From Thermanaerothrix sp034436175 (GTDB lineage Bacteria; Chloroflexota; Anaerolineae; Anaerolineales; Anaerolineaceae), in contig CAYRUO010000008.1 of NCBI GenBank assembly GCA_964427505.1, positions 1 to 64,000 of the forward strand: a stretch of DNA of 64,000 nucleotides, written 5' to 3'. Below are positions 16,164 to 24,903 of this stretch, piece by piece (position 1 is the stretch's first letter; each line of letters begins with the position of its first letter). The position numbers and the translations under genes are program-made. The notes below the pieces were generated by a model. The model made no database searches and had not been told where the DNA came from. It saw only the letters and a program-made list of their open reading frames with translations.

Positions 16164-16682
16164 ATGCGAAACTCGATTTTTGAATGGATTGGCCCAAATG
16201 GGTGGCTGCGCACCCGCCGCAATCACGCCCTTGAGCATGCAACGATTCAAGTCCTGGCAGCCAAGCGTCCCGACGTGCGCATGGCGGGAAATTCAAATGC
16301 GCGCGGATTCTGGATCATCGGAAATGTGGATATTGAGACTTTTCAGGCCGGGCTCTCCGAGGCATTGCAACGTTTACGGGCCGGAGAGCGTGACTTGGCC
16401 ATTCACCCTCATTGTGGCACCAACTATGCTTCAATGGGGTTGATGGCGGGCTTGGTGGCCTGGCTGAGTATGGTGGGTGTAAAAGGCGGTTGGCGGGAGA
16501 AGTTAGAACGCTTGCCCCTTGTCATGTTCCTGGTAACTTTGGCGCTCATTCTGACGGCGCCGCTTGGGCCGTGGCTCCAGCGTACTCTGACCACCGAAGC
16601 CGACTTGGGGAATTTGCAGATTGAGCAGGTGGATTGCTTTGAACGCAAAGGCTACATGATTTATCATGTGAAGACGCGTTAA
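16164..16682 (+). CDS. Membrane protein with HALEHA motif (DUF6391-like)
   Basis: A 172-residue protein of unknown function. The N-terminal half has the motif RRNHALEHATIQVLAAKRP and the GNSNARGFWIIGNVD block, followed by a His/Cys segment (AIHPHCGTNYAS), and then two or three hydrophobic helices (about 95-145). I recall a similar HALEH-containing family (DUF6391) in cyanobacteria and Chloroflexota. The His-rich soluble part could bind a metal. ATG 16164 has GAAAGGA 11 bases upstream; ATG 16152 overlaps that site and is less likely. It follows the PucC-like gene closely. Confidence 0.7.
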   Translation: MRNSIFEWIGPNGWLRTRRNHALEHATIQVLAAKRPDVRMAGNSNARGFWIIGNVDIETFQAGLSEALQRLRAGERDLAIHPHCGTNYASMGLMAGLVAWLSMVGVKGGWREKLERLPLVMFLVTLALILTAPLGPWLQRTLTTEADLGNLQIEQVDCFERKGYMIYHVKTR

Positions 16683-16706
16683 GTGAATTGGGTTTAGGGG
16701 TGCCCA

Positions 16707-17747
16707 ATGACGGATATGACCGAGCCTCAGATCCATATTATATATGGTGAAGATCTGCCGGGGATGCAGGCTTATCTCGAGACGCTCGCTCACCGGGTAT
16801 TGGGTGAACAGGGGACAGGGGATTTTAATTTTGTGCGTTTAGATGCTCAGACTGACGATGAAGAACGCCTATACGCCGAATGCATGACCTTACCGTTTTT
16901 TGGCGCTCAACGCCTGGTCGTTTATAACAATCCCCTCCAACGTTTGCGCTCTGCTCAGACTCAGAAGCGTTTCCTTGCTTTGTTAGAGAGCCTCCCAACC
17001 AGTACCTATCTAGTGATCTGGGTCGAAGATCACTGGATTCCCAGCGGTAGGGATAAGGGGTGGTCAGCGATGAGAAGCGCCGGGAAATGGTTACTAGAAT
17101 GGGTGCATGACCACAATGCGCGGGCAGTTGAGAAATCCTTTCCTTTCCCACCTCCAGCCCAAATGCCCACATGGATTATTCAACATGCGCGTGCGTTAGG
17201 GGGCGTATTTACCCCTGGTGCCGCCAGAGTTTTAGCCAATCATGTTGGGAATGATACCCACTTGGCGCACCAAGAAATTCTTAAACTATTGACTTATGTG
17301 GATAACCGCCGTCCCGTCTCTGAGGATGATGTGCTTCTGCTCACGGCACCCATCGGACAAGCCAATGTGTTTGAAATGACAAACGCTGCCGCCCAGGGGA
17401 ATGTTAAACAAGCCCTACAGCAGTTAGAAATCCTGCTTACCGAACAAGATCCAATCGGGTTATTGGCCTTGATCGTGCGTGAGTTTCGTTTGCTATTACT
17501 TACGCGCGAATTGATCGAGGCCGGCGAACGAAACGCACAGGTAATCAGTGAACGGTTGAAGGTGCAGGATTTCATTGCCCAGCGCTTGATGGAGCGGGTA
17601 CGCCGGTACACGTTGGCGGAACTCGAAGCCATATATCAGCACCTGTTTGAGACCGATTTGGCTATCAAGAGCGGGGGAGTGGAGCCACGTTTAGCCCTGG
17701 AGCAATTGATTGTGAGATTATCACGATTCCAAGGGGTACAGCCTTAA
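16707..17747 (+). CDS. holA: DNA polymerase III subunit delta
   Basis: A 346-residue clamp-loader subunit that opens the beta sliding clamp. The N-terminus (IHIIYGEDLPGMQAYLE) and the long helical C-terminus with the ILTEQDPIGLLALIVREFRLLL segment are typical of HolA. As in other delta subunits, no functional P-loop is present. It starts 24 bases after the membrane-protein gene and is followed by radC, a common replication and repair grouping. Confidence 0.9.
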   Translation: MTDMTEPQIHIIYGEDLPGMQAYLETLAHRVLGEQGTGDFNFVRLDAQTDDEERLYAECMTLPFFGAQRLVVYNNPLQRLRSAQTQKRFLALLESLPTSTYLVIWVEDHWIPSGRDKGWSAMRSAGKWLLEWVHDHNARAVEKSFPFPPPAQMPTWIIQHARALGGVFTPGAARVLANHVGNDTHLAHQEILKLLTYVDNRRPVSEDDVLLLTAPIGQANVFEMTNAAAQGNVKQALQQLEILLTEQDPIGLLALIVREFRLLLLTRELIEAGERNAQVISERLKVQDFIAQRLMERVRRYTLAELEAIYQHLFETDLAIKSGGVEPRLALEQLIVRLSRFQGVQP

Positions 17748-17771
17748 TACGCACGAATCAGGGGTGAGGGC

Positions 17772-18473
17772 GTGGAGAATTCAACCAGTGGTTACCGCAT
17801 TCGTGATTTAGAAGACCAGGAACGCCCGCGCGAACGCTTGGCTCAGTTAGGTCCTGAAGCCCTGAGCACGGCGGAATTACTGGCGATCCTCTTGCGGGTA
17901 GGCATTCCAGGGGAGAATGCAGTCCAATTGGGAACACGGTTGCTCCAGACGTTCGGAGGCTTGAGCGGCTTGCATCGGGCTTCGTTTCATGAATTGCAGT
18001 CCCAACATGGTGTCGGCGTTGCTAAAGCGGCTCAAATCAAGGCAGCCATTGAGTTGGGGCGGCGGATGGTCGCCGCCGCGCCGGAAGAACGACCGTCCAT
18101 CCACAGCCCAGCCGATGCGGCGGCGTTGGTGCTTTATGAAATGTCTGCTTTAACGCAAGAACATTTGTGGGTGATTCTGACCGACACCCGCAACCGCGTC
18201 TTGCATATCGAGAAAATGTATAAAGGGTCACTTAACGCCTCTACCGTGCGTGTGGGTGAGGTGTTTCGGGCGGCCATCCAGCGCAACGCGGCGTCTATTC
18301 TGGTGGTGCACAACCATCCCAGCGGTGATCCAACCCCCAGTCAGGAAGATATCACCTTAACCCGGGCGTTGATCCAAGCCGGCCATCTGCTGGATATCGA
18401 GGTGCTGGATCACCTCATCATCGGGCAGGGTCGTTACGTATCACTCAAAGAGCGTGGGTTGGCTTTTGGGTGA
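17772..18473 (+). CDS. radC: RadC/JAB-domain protein
   Basis: A 233-residue protein with an N-terminal helix-hairpin-helix region (STAELLAILLRVG, then HGVGVAKAAQIKAAIELG) and a C-terminal JAB/MPN metalloprotein domain with the motif HNHPSGDPTPSQED. Historically named for DNA repair, its real reaction is uncertain; the metal-binding HxHx(7)D centre is intact. The start is a GTG 24 bases after holA, preceded by GGGGTGAGGG. Confidence 0.92.
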   Translation: MENSTSGYRIRDLEDQERPRERLAQLGPEALSTAELLAILLRVGIPGENAVQLGTRLLQTFGGLSGLHRASFHELQSQHGVGVAKAAQIKAAIELGRRMVAAAPEERPSIHSPADAAALVLYEMSALTQEHLWVILTDTRNRVLHIEKMYKGSLNASTVRVGEVFRAAIQRNAASILVVHNHPSGDPTPSQEDITLTRALIQAGHLLDIEVLDHLIIGQGRYVSLKERGLAFG

Positions 18474-18477
18474 AAAT

Positions 18478-19212
18478 TTAGCGCGAGGGCAGTGGCTCTA
18501 ACGCGATATACAGGCGTTTATTGATTTTGCCCTTGCTCTTATAATCTACGACGCGGATGAGACCTACCTCGGCGGTATTGCGCACATGGGTGCCACCATC
18601 GGCTTGCAGATCTAATCCCACAATCTCAACCGTGCGAACATGGGTGATTTCCGGTGGGAGTAAATTGATCTTGGTGCGGATAAGATCAGGGATTTGAAAG
18701 GCTTCTTCGCGGGGCAGGATGGCCGTGCGAACCGGGTGTGCTGCTTGTACTTCACGGTTTACGCTTTCCTCGATCACCGCGACCAGATCCTTGGTCAGGG
18801 ATTCGAATTCAAAATCCATACGCCCCTGTAAAGGCTCCATATCGCCCCCGGTGACCAGGGCGCCGTAATCGCGAAAAACCACACCGCACAGGATGTGAAG
18901 CGCCGTATGGGTGCGCATGAGGGCATAGCGGCGTTCCCAATCAAGTTTGCCCTGAATCATGGTGCCTGGTGTGGGCAAGGGCGCTTCAGGCGGCAGGTGA
19001 TGCCATAGACCTTCGGGGGCTTTGCGCAGGCGAATGACGGGATAAGATGCGCCAGCATAATTTAGCCAACCATGGTCTGCCGGTTGGCCGCCACCGCCGG
19101 GGTAGAAAGTGCTGCGATCGAGCAAAATGGCATGAGTAGTTGGATCAATGCTCGTTACAGAGGCTTCAAATTCGTGTAGGTATGGGTCTTCAAGGTAAAG
19201 TAACGTGGTCAT
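18478..19212 (-). CDS. alaX: Alanyl-tRNA editing protein AlaX
   Basis: A 244-residue free-standing editing domain that deacylates mischarged Ser-tRNA(Ala). The first metal motif HTALH is intact (about residues 101-105), preceded by YPGGGGQPADHG. The second motif reads DGGTHVRNT; many family members have Cys in place of the first Asp, so one of the usual zinc ligands appears replaced. It is convergent with radC, four bases apart. Confidence 0.9.
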   Translation of the reverse strand: MTTLLYLEDPYLHEFEASVTSIDPTTHAILLDRSTFYPGGGGQPADHGWLNYAGASYPVIRLRKAPEGLWHHLPPEAPLPTPGTMIQGKLDWERRYALMRTHTALHILCGVVFRDYGALVTGGDMEPLQGRMDFEFESLTKDLVAVIEESVNREVQAAHPVRTAILPREEAFQIPDLIRTKINLLPPEITHVRTVEIVGLDLQADGGTHVRNTAEVGLIRVVDYKSKGKINKRLYIALEPLPSR

Positions 19213-19258
19213 CGCTGGTCTCCAGGATTGGGATTGTGAAATTTTGGCTCAATGCCGG

Positions 19259-19287
19259 TTGACAAAACAGCCCGCTCATAGTATTAT
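19259..19287 (+). promoter_or_regulatory. Promoter of the CAU tRNA
   Basis: Consensus TTGACA (19259-19264), a 17-base spacer and TATTAT (19282-19287); the tRNA begins 12 bases later. Confidence 0.85.
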
Positions 19288-19298
19288 TTTGGCGCATT

Positions 19299-19370
19299 GG
19301 CGAGGTAGCTCAACGGAAGAGCAGCGGACTCATAAGCCGTTGGTTGTGGGTTCGAGTCCCACCCTCGCCA
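19299..19370 (+). tRNA. tRNA with CAU anticodon (elongator Met or Ile2)
   Basis: Acceptor GGCGAGG (19299-19305) pairs with CCTCGCC (19363-19369). The D stem GCTC/GAGC, anticodon loop CTCATAA and T stem GTGGG/CCCAC around TTCGAGT are present. The anticodon is CAU at 19331-19333. The paired first base rules against the initiator. Whether C34 is changed to lysidine (Ile2) cannot be decided by eye. The last pair of the anticodon stem is an A-G mismatch. CCA is not encoded. Confidence 0.92.
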
Positions 19371-19410
19371 CTGAGTGTTTTAAAAGGGCTATGAATTGTG
19401 GTTAACCTCA

Positions 19411-21513
19411 TCATTTATCTAACACAATACGGCAGTCCAGAACCAGCGCCCCTTGCCCTTTGGGTCGCACCAGCAGGGGGTTGATTTCGGCTTCTTGGAA
19501 GGCGGGAAAGTCTACCGCCAGGAAACTAAACCGAAGCAGGATATCTACCAGTGCATCTAGATCGGCTTCCGGTTGGCCGCGGAAGCCGGCCAAGAGGCGC
19601 CCGGCATGGGTCTCGCTAATCATTTGTAACGCGTCTTCACGGGTCAATGGGGCGATCCGAAATGAGACATCACGAAAGAGTTCAACATAAATTCCCCCCA
19701 GGCCGAACATCATCAGCGGGCCAAAATTAGGATCGCGCCGCATCCCAATAATCACTTCGTAGCCCTGCGGTGCCATGGGTTCGACCAGCACACCAACCAG
19801 TTCGGCTTGAGGTAGCTTGGCTTTGACGTGGGTCATCATGTCAGAGAAGGCTGTGCGCACGTCCTCGGCGTTGTTTAAGTTCAAACGAATGCCGCCAACA
19901 TCCGATTTGTGTAAGATGTGTGGCGATACAATTTTCAATGCGACCGGATAACCCAAACGCGCGGCGATTTGAACTGCTTCGTGTGGGGAGCGCGCCAGTT
20001 CGGCAGGGATAAGCGGAATTCCATAAGCCTCTAAAATCGGGCGGGTTTCGAATTCTCCCCAAACCGGACGCTCAGGTTGCCCTTTGAGTGCGTCCACCAC
20101 CTTTTGGGGGCGGCAGTCCTCGGGCCGCTGGGGGGTAAGGGTCGGTTTTTGACGCCATTGGGCATAGTCGGTCATGGATTGCAGTACATAACCGACCGAT
20201 TCCGGGAAGGTGTACATAGGGATGCCCCCTTGGTGTAAAACCTCACGGGCTTGTCCTACACTATGCTCACCCATGAAGCAGGCCAAAACCGGTTTATCCC
20301 TCCGAATCTGAGCGGTTTCGACAACGCGCTGTGCAACCTCAGCCGGATTGACCAAGGCTTGCGGCACCAGGATGGTGATAACAGCGTCCACGTTGGGGTC
20401 TTGTAAAGTGTGGGACAGCGCAAAAGCGTAATCTTGGGGTTCGGCACCTCCCAGCATATCCACCGGATTATCCACCTGAGCCGCCGGGTTGAGATGCCCG
20501 CGCAGTGTTTGCCGCGTCGTGGCACTCAGCGTGGCCAGAGTCAACCCATGTGCGGCAAGGCTGTCCGAGGCCAGGGCCGCCGGGCCGCCGGCGTTGGTGA
20601 CAATGGCGACGCGGCGGCCTTTCGGCAGGGGTTGGGTATCTAAAGCCGCAGCCATATCGAAGAGTTCGGCCACGGTTTGGGCTTCGATGACGCCACTTTG
20701 CACGAAAGCAGCGTGATAGGCTTCGTTAGCCCCGGCCAGCGAGCCGGTGTGCGAGGATACAGCGCGCGCGCCGGCCTCGGTACGCCCGGCCTTGAGCATC
20801 ACAATCGGTTTGTGACGGGTCACCTCACGGGCTATGCGGAGAAAGCGCTGACCATCTCGAATTGATTCAACATAGGCTGCAATGACCCGGGTGTTGGGAT
20901 CAGTAGCGAGGTACTCGATCACATCCGTTTCGGTAACATCGGCCTCATTGCCCAGGCTGGCGAAGGCAGCAAAGCCGATGCCTTTATTGCGTAAATAATC
21001 AATCACTCCGCCGCCTACTGCGCCGGATTGGGAGACAAAACTAATCCCACCCCGGGCAGGCACGCCTTGGATAAAAGTCGTGTTTAGACCGGTATAGAGA
21101 TCAAGCGTCCCGACACAGTTGGGGCCAATGAGCCGCATCTGATAGTGACGGGCAATTTCCAGGCAGTGCTTTTCCAGAGCCGCACCCTCAGGGCCCACCT
21201 CTTTGAACCCACCGGAAATGATGATCGCCGCACGGATTCCGCGTTCCCCGCAGGCTTCTAAGGCTTCAGGCACGAGCGGCGCCGGGATGATGATGACGGC
21301 CAGATCTACCGGATCCGGCACCTGGCGGATATCTGGATAGCATGCCAATCCCAGAATGCGAGTGCTTTTCGGGTTAACCGGATAAACGGCACCTTGGTAG
21401 CCGTAAGAGACCATATTTTTTAAGATGCCATGGCTAAGTTTAGAAGGATTGTCAGAGGCACCAATAAGAGCCACGCCTTGGGGAGCGAAAAAGGGGTGCA
21501 GATTAGATGTCAT
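19411..21513 (-). CDS. ADP-forming acetate/acyl-CoA ligase (fused alpha-beta)
   Basis: A 700-residue cytoplasmic enzyme that makes ATP from acyl-CoA, ADP and phosphate, a key step in peptide and sugar fermentation. Order: CoA-binding domain (IGASDNPSKLSHG), succinyl-CoA-ligase-like domains with the phosphohistidine segment SSHTGSLAG, and a C-terminal ATP-grasp domain (ILEAYGIPLIPAELA ... GYPVALKIVSPHILHKSD). Alpha and beta parts are fused in one chain as in many bacterial homologues. The ATG at 21513 gives the normal N-terminus; an in-frame extension to 21876 overlaps the ECF gene and is rejected. The acyl preference is not known. Confidence 0.92.
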   Translation of the reverse strand: MTSNLHPFFAPQGVALIGASDNPSKLSHGILKNMVSYGYQGAVYPVNPKSTRILGLACYPDIRQVPDPVDLAVIIIPAPLVPEALEACGERGIRAAIIISGGFKEVGPEGAALEKHCLEIARHYQMRLIGPNCVGTLDLYTGLNTTFIQGVPARGGISFVSQSGAVGGGVIDYLRNKGIGFAAFASLGNEADVTETDVIEYLATDPNTRVIAAYVESIRDGQRFLRIAREVTRHKPIVMLKAGRTEAGARAVSSHTGSLAGANEAYHAAFVQSGVIEAQTVAELFDMAAALDTQPLPKGRRVAIVTNAGGPAALASDSLAAHGLTLATLSATTRQTLRGHLNPAAQVDNPVDMLGGAEPQDYAFALSHTLQDPNVDAVITILVPQALVNPAEVAQRVVETAQIRRDKPVLACFMGEHSVGQAREVLHQGGIPMYTFPESVGYVLQSMTDYAQWRQKPTLTPQRPEDCRPQKVVDALKGQPERPVWGEFETRPILEAYGIPLIPAELARSPHEAVQIAARLGYPVALKIVSPHILHKSDVGGIRLNLNNAEDVRTAFSDMMTHVKAKLPQAELVGVLVEPMAPQGYEVIIGMRRDPNFGPLMMFGLGGIYVELFRDVSFRIAPLTREDALQMISETHAGRLLAGFRGQPEADLDALVDILLRFSFLAVDFPAFQEAEINPLLVRPKGQGALVLDCRIVLDK

Positions 21514-21553
21514 GGCTGGCTGGTCTCCACTTGGGGGATATGAGACTGTCCTT

Positions 21554-21583
21554 ATTGTACATGAGGTTGCCTTTAGCGTCCAA
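21554..21583 (-). promoter_or_regulatory. Promoter of the acyl-CoA ligase gene
   Basis: On the minus strand TTGGAC (21583-21578), an 18-base spacer and TACAAT (21559-21554), giving a leader of about 35 bases. Confidence 0.55.
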
Positions 21584-21636
21584 AAATTTTCGGTATAGCG
21601 GTGAAGCCTGCACGGCTGTGTTAGAATAGCGGGGCA

Positions 21637-23373
21637 ATGACAAATCCCCAGATTGGTGTGCGCAATCTTTACTACGCCTATCGCGCTCCAAACGGTGAGG
21701 TTTGGCCCGCCTTGCAAGGCGTTGATCTGGAAATAGAAGCCGGCGAATACGTTGCGATCATCGGGGCGAATGGGTCGGGTAAATCCACCTTGGTGCGCCA
21801 TTTTAATGCCTTGCTGTTGCCCGAGCAGGGGGATGTGTGGGTAGAAGGTTGGAATACGCGGGATGTGACCGCACACCCGTTAATCCGCCAATCTGTGGGG
21901 ATGGTTTTCCAGTTTCCCGAAGATCAAATCGTTGCCAGTGTGGTGGAAGAGGACGTGGCATTTGGGCTGGAAAACCTGGGATTGGCAGAGTCGGAGATAC
22001 GCCAACGGGTAGCGGAGATGCTCCAGGTGTTGGGGCTGTGGGAACATCGGCAGCGTCCGTCGCACTTGCTCTCGGCGGGACAAATTCAACGCTTAGCGTT
22101 GGCCGGGGTGCTGGCCGTGCGCCCGCGTTGTCTGGTTTTGGATGAAGCCACCACAATGCTGGATCCCCAGGGGCGAATGCGTTTGCTGGCTTTGGTGGAA
22201 GCGCTCAATCGTGAGGGGATTACTCTGATCCATGTCACGCACCATATGGATGAAGCGGCACGTGCACGGCGGGTGATCGTCATGCATCGTGGGCGCATTG
22301 TTCTTGACGGCTCGCCCGAAACCGTGTTTGCCAATCTGGATGACCTTGAATCTCTGGGGCTCGAAATCCCACTCACCCTGCGCTTGGCTCAACAATTACA
22401 CATAGTCTATGCGGGCTTCCCGGCGAGAGCGCTCCAACCGGAAGACCTCCTGAACGATATCCCACCCTTTCCGGGCACCGCAAAGGAAAATCCTATCGTT
22501 ATCAGTGAAACCACGGGCAGGGTTGATTCAACCCTGATTGAGGTCAAGGGGTTAGCCCATACCTATCTTGCCGGCACCCCGATGGCTCATACGGCGTTAC
22601 GTGACGTGAATTTGCAGGTGGGCGAAGGTGAGACAGTGGCCTTAATGGGCGCTACCGGTTCGGGTAAATCAACCTTGCTCCAGCATCTGAATGGGTTACT
22701 TCTGCCACAGAGGGGAGAGGTACGGGTAGGTCCTTTTAAGTTACCCGCCAACCTTGATCTCCGTCAAGTGCGTCAATATGCCGGCTTGTTGATGCAGAAT
22801 CCTGAGGTGCAGTTTTTTGAGGCCTATGTTGGGGACGAGGTGGCCTTTGCGCCACGCCAAATGGGGGTAAAGAATTTGCGTGAGCGCGTGCGATGGGCGT
22901 TAGACATAGTAGGGCTGGATTTTGAGACCTACAAAGATCGTCCGCTTTTTGCGTTAAGTGGTGGAGAGCGGCGAAAAGTGGCATTGGCTTCGGTGTTAGC
23001 CATGCAGCCGAAGGTATTACTGTTGGATGAGCCCACGGCAGGGTTGGATCCGGTGTCTCGGCGGGGGCTTTTGTTGAGTTTACGCCAATTGAAAGAAGCC
23101 GGTGTGACCCACGTGATTGCAACGCATCATTTAGATGATTTGCTCCCCCTGATCGAGAGAGTGGAAATCCTCGTAAAAGGTACGCATTGGGCAGGCGGTA
23201 CCCCCCGACAAGTCTTTTCCGACGGCTTTCCTCTGGAAACCAGTGGCCTGTTGACACCTTTGTTTTTCCGTATCGTACAACGTCTTCACCAACAAGGGTG
23301 GCCGGTGCCTTGGGTAAACAGTGAGGCTCAATTAATCACCGCCGTGCAAAAGGCCTTAGGGATAGGTTCATGA
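21637..23373 (+). CDS. ECF transporter ATPase, two ABC domains fused
   Basis: A 578-residue protein containing two complete ABC ATPases in one chain, equivalent to EcfA1 plus EcfA2. Domain 1: Walker A GANGSGKST, signature LSAGQ (Ala replaces the usual second Gly), Walker B CLVLDEATTMLD. Domain 2: GATGSGKST, signature LSGGE, Walker B VLLLDEPTAGLD. It powers uptake of vitamins or metals by an energy-coupling factor transporter with the EcfT gene next to it, which overlaps its stop codon by four bases (ATGA). A TAGAAT box at 21622-21627 ends nine bases before the ATG, so the mRNA may be nearly leaderless. Confidence 0.93.
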   Translation: MTNPQIGVRNLYYAYRAPNGEVWPALQGVDLEIEAGEYVAIIGANGSGKSTLVRHFNALLLPEQGDVWVEGWNTRDVTAHPLIRQSVGMVFQFPEDQIVASVVEEDVAFGLENLGLAESEIRQRVAEMLQVLGLWEHRQRPSHLLSAGQIQRLALAGVLAVRPRCLVLDEATTMLDPQGRMRLLALVEALNREGITLIHVTHHMDEAARARRVIVMHRGRIVLDGSPETVFANLDDLESLGLEIPLTLRLAQQLHIVYAGFPARALQPEDLLNDIPPFPGTAKENPIVISETTGRVDSTLIEVKGLAHTYLAGTPMAHTALRDVNLQVGEGETVALMGATGSGKSTLLQHLNGLLLPQRGEVRVGPFKLPANLDLRQVRQYAGLLMQNPEVQFFEAYVGDEVAFAPRQMGVKNLRERVRWALDIVGLDFETYKDRPLFALSGGERRKVALASVLAMQPKVLLLDEPTAGLDPVSRRGLLLSLRQLKEAGVTHVIATHHLDDLLPLIERVEILVKGTHWAGGTPRQVFSDGFPLETSGLLTPLFFRIVQRLHQQGWPVPWVNSEAQLITAVQKALGIGS

Positions 23374-24194
23374 ACGAGTCGTTTGAATATTTGCGTTTGA
23401 TCTCTTTGGGGCAGTATCTCCCTCTGGACACGGTAGTGCATCGCCGTGAGCCACGAGTTAAGGTTTTGGCCTTAACCGGTATTGTATTGGCGGTGGTGTT
23501 CAGCCTGCATTTGAGAGGGCTCCTTCTAGCTTTGCTGAGCGCGTTTTTGGTATTGCGTCTTGCGCGCATAGGCTGGGGCTATCCATTGCGAAGCCTGCTT
23601 TTGCCGTTACCATTTCTTCTGCTTCTAATGTTGATTCAAGCGGTTTGGGTCTCCTATCGTTTGGGCGGGACCTGGGTGGTGCAGTATGGATGGTTGCGCA
23701 TCAGCCAGGGGGGCGTAATGGCCGGGCTGATGTTAGGAACCCGGTTCGTAGTGTTATTGCTCTGGTTGCTCTTGGGTTCGTATTGTATTTCAAATACTGA
23801 GATGGTGCGGGCATTGCGTCAGTTGCTGTATCCGCTCAGGTATATTGGCATCCCTGCGCGCGATGTGGCCATGGCAGTTCAAATTGCGTTGCGCTTTATT
23901 CCCTACCTAGCGCTTATTCTGGAGCGCATCGCCAAAGCACAGGCCTCGCGGGGGGCTATTTGGGGTAGCGGACGAGGTGGCTTGGTCGCACGGGTGCGGC
24001 AGCTGTATCCCCTGCTGATTCCGCTCTTCTTGCTGACTTTGCGCAAAGCCGAAACCTTGGCATTGGCGATGGAGGCACGGGGCTACAGCAATCCTGCGGC
24101 GGAACGCCCCCGCAGAGGGCGTCCGTTGACGACCGCAGACGGGTTGTTTCTATTGGTTGCAATCGGTTTAGCAGGTGGAATCCTGCTCCTATAA
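23370..24194 (+). CDS. ECF transporter transmembrane coupling protein EcfT
   Basis: A 274-residue inner-membrane protein with several hydrophobic helices. It links the ATPase pair to the substrate-binding S component. The two coupling-helix motifs of EcfT proteins are present (AQASRGA at about 190, AMEARGY at about 230). Its start overlaps the ATPase stop, so the two are translationally coupled. Its end overlaps the convergent S-component gene by six bases. Confidence 0.92.
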   Translation: MNESFEYLRLISLGQYLPLDTVVHRREPRVKVLALTGIVLAVVFSLHLRGLLLALLSAFLVLRLARIGWGYPLRSLLLPLPFLLLLMLIQAVWVSYRLGGTWVVQYGWLRISQGGVMAGLMLGTRFVVLLLWLLLGSYCISNTEMVRALRQLLYPLRYIGIPARDVAMAVQIALRFIPYLALILERIAKAQASRGAIWGSGRGGLVARVRQLYPLLIPLFLLTLRKAETLALAMEARGYSNPAAERPRRGRPLTTADGLFLLVAIGLAGGILLL

Positions 24195-24743
24195 ACGCGC
24201 ACCTTGGGCACGTCGGGGAAGCCGGCGATAAGCACCGACGACGGCCAAGGTGAGTAGCGCCGAGGCAACCGCTTCGGGGATTCCGTTGAACGCTACAATC
24301 GGAAGCATCGCTGGCCAGGGAAGCAGGCCGAGCAGACCTATAGCACCGAGTACCAGAATGGTATTCGTCAGGCTACCTGCAACGCCAGCGATGAGCAAAG
24401 AAATCCCAGGCCAGTGTTCCAGGGTGTGCCAAACCCACCAGGCTACCGGCCCGATGAAGAGTCGAGGGATCACAGAAATGAGCGGGTTGGTGAACCAGAC
24501 ATCTGCTGGTCCGGTGGGGGCAATGGCAGCCTGGAGCATACTGAAGGCGCCAAAAATAAATCCAATCCCTAGACCTACAACCGGACCTTCGAGGACGGCG
24601 CCAATAATGACCGGTACATGCATAATCGTCAGCGAGGCACCGGTGAACCAAGGGATGAAGCCTAGACGGGTTAAGCCCAGGAATACGGCAATCGCACCCA
24701 GAACACCGGTAACCACGACCTTACGGGTTCGTTCGTTTGGCAT
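24189..24743 (-). CDS. ECF transporter S component (substrate-binding membrane subunit)
   Basis: A 184-residue integral membrane protein of about six helices. The pattern LGFIPWFTGASLTIMHVPVI near the N-terminus, followed by GFIFGAFSMLQA, resembles ECF S components related to the pantothenate (PanT) or hydroxymethylpyrimidine types; the substrate is a guess. The ATG at 24743 is chosen because AAGGAG lies six bases upstream. It is transcribed towards ecfT, from its own promoter, instead of being in the same operon, which suggests separate regulation. Confidence 0.82.
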   Translation of the reverse strand: MPNERTRKVVVTGVLGAIAVFLGLTRLGFIPWFTGASLTIMHVPVIIGAVLEGPVVGLGIGFIFGAFSMLQAAIAPTGPADVWFTNPLISVIPRLFIGPVAWWVWHTLEHWPGISLLIAGVAGSLTNTILVLGAIGLLGLLPWPAMLPIVAFNGIPEAVASALLTLAVVGAYRRLPRRAQGARL

Positions 24744-24775
24744 CGTTTGCTCCTTATGGTTCAAAGGCTGGCACT

Positions 24776-24803
24776 ATTTTACCTAACCCACATTATCCGT
24801 AAA
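24776..24803 (-). promoter_or_regulatory. Probable promoter of the S component gene
   Basis: On the minus strand TTTACG (24803-24798), a 16-base spacer and TAAAAT (24781-24776). The resulting leader is only about 25-30 bases, too short for a riboswitch. Confidence 0.45.
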
Positions 24804-24903
24804 GGTTGCGGCTGAGGATAGTTCTTGACGGAGAAGCACTTAATGCGCCCTTTTGCTAAAATGGAACCATCCTGATCACAAAAACCATAGATGAGGTGTT
24901 CCT

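Noticed and set aside
21514..21876. N-terminal extension of the acyl-CoA ligase frame up to 21876
   Set aside because: It runs through the promoter region and into the ECF ATPase gene; the MTSNLHPFFAPQG start at 21513 fits the family.
24744..24903. Vitamin riboswitch upstream of the S component gene
   Set aside because: The likely promoter leaves a leader of only about 25-30 bases and no conserved aptamer pattern was seen.
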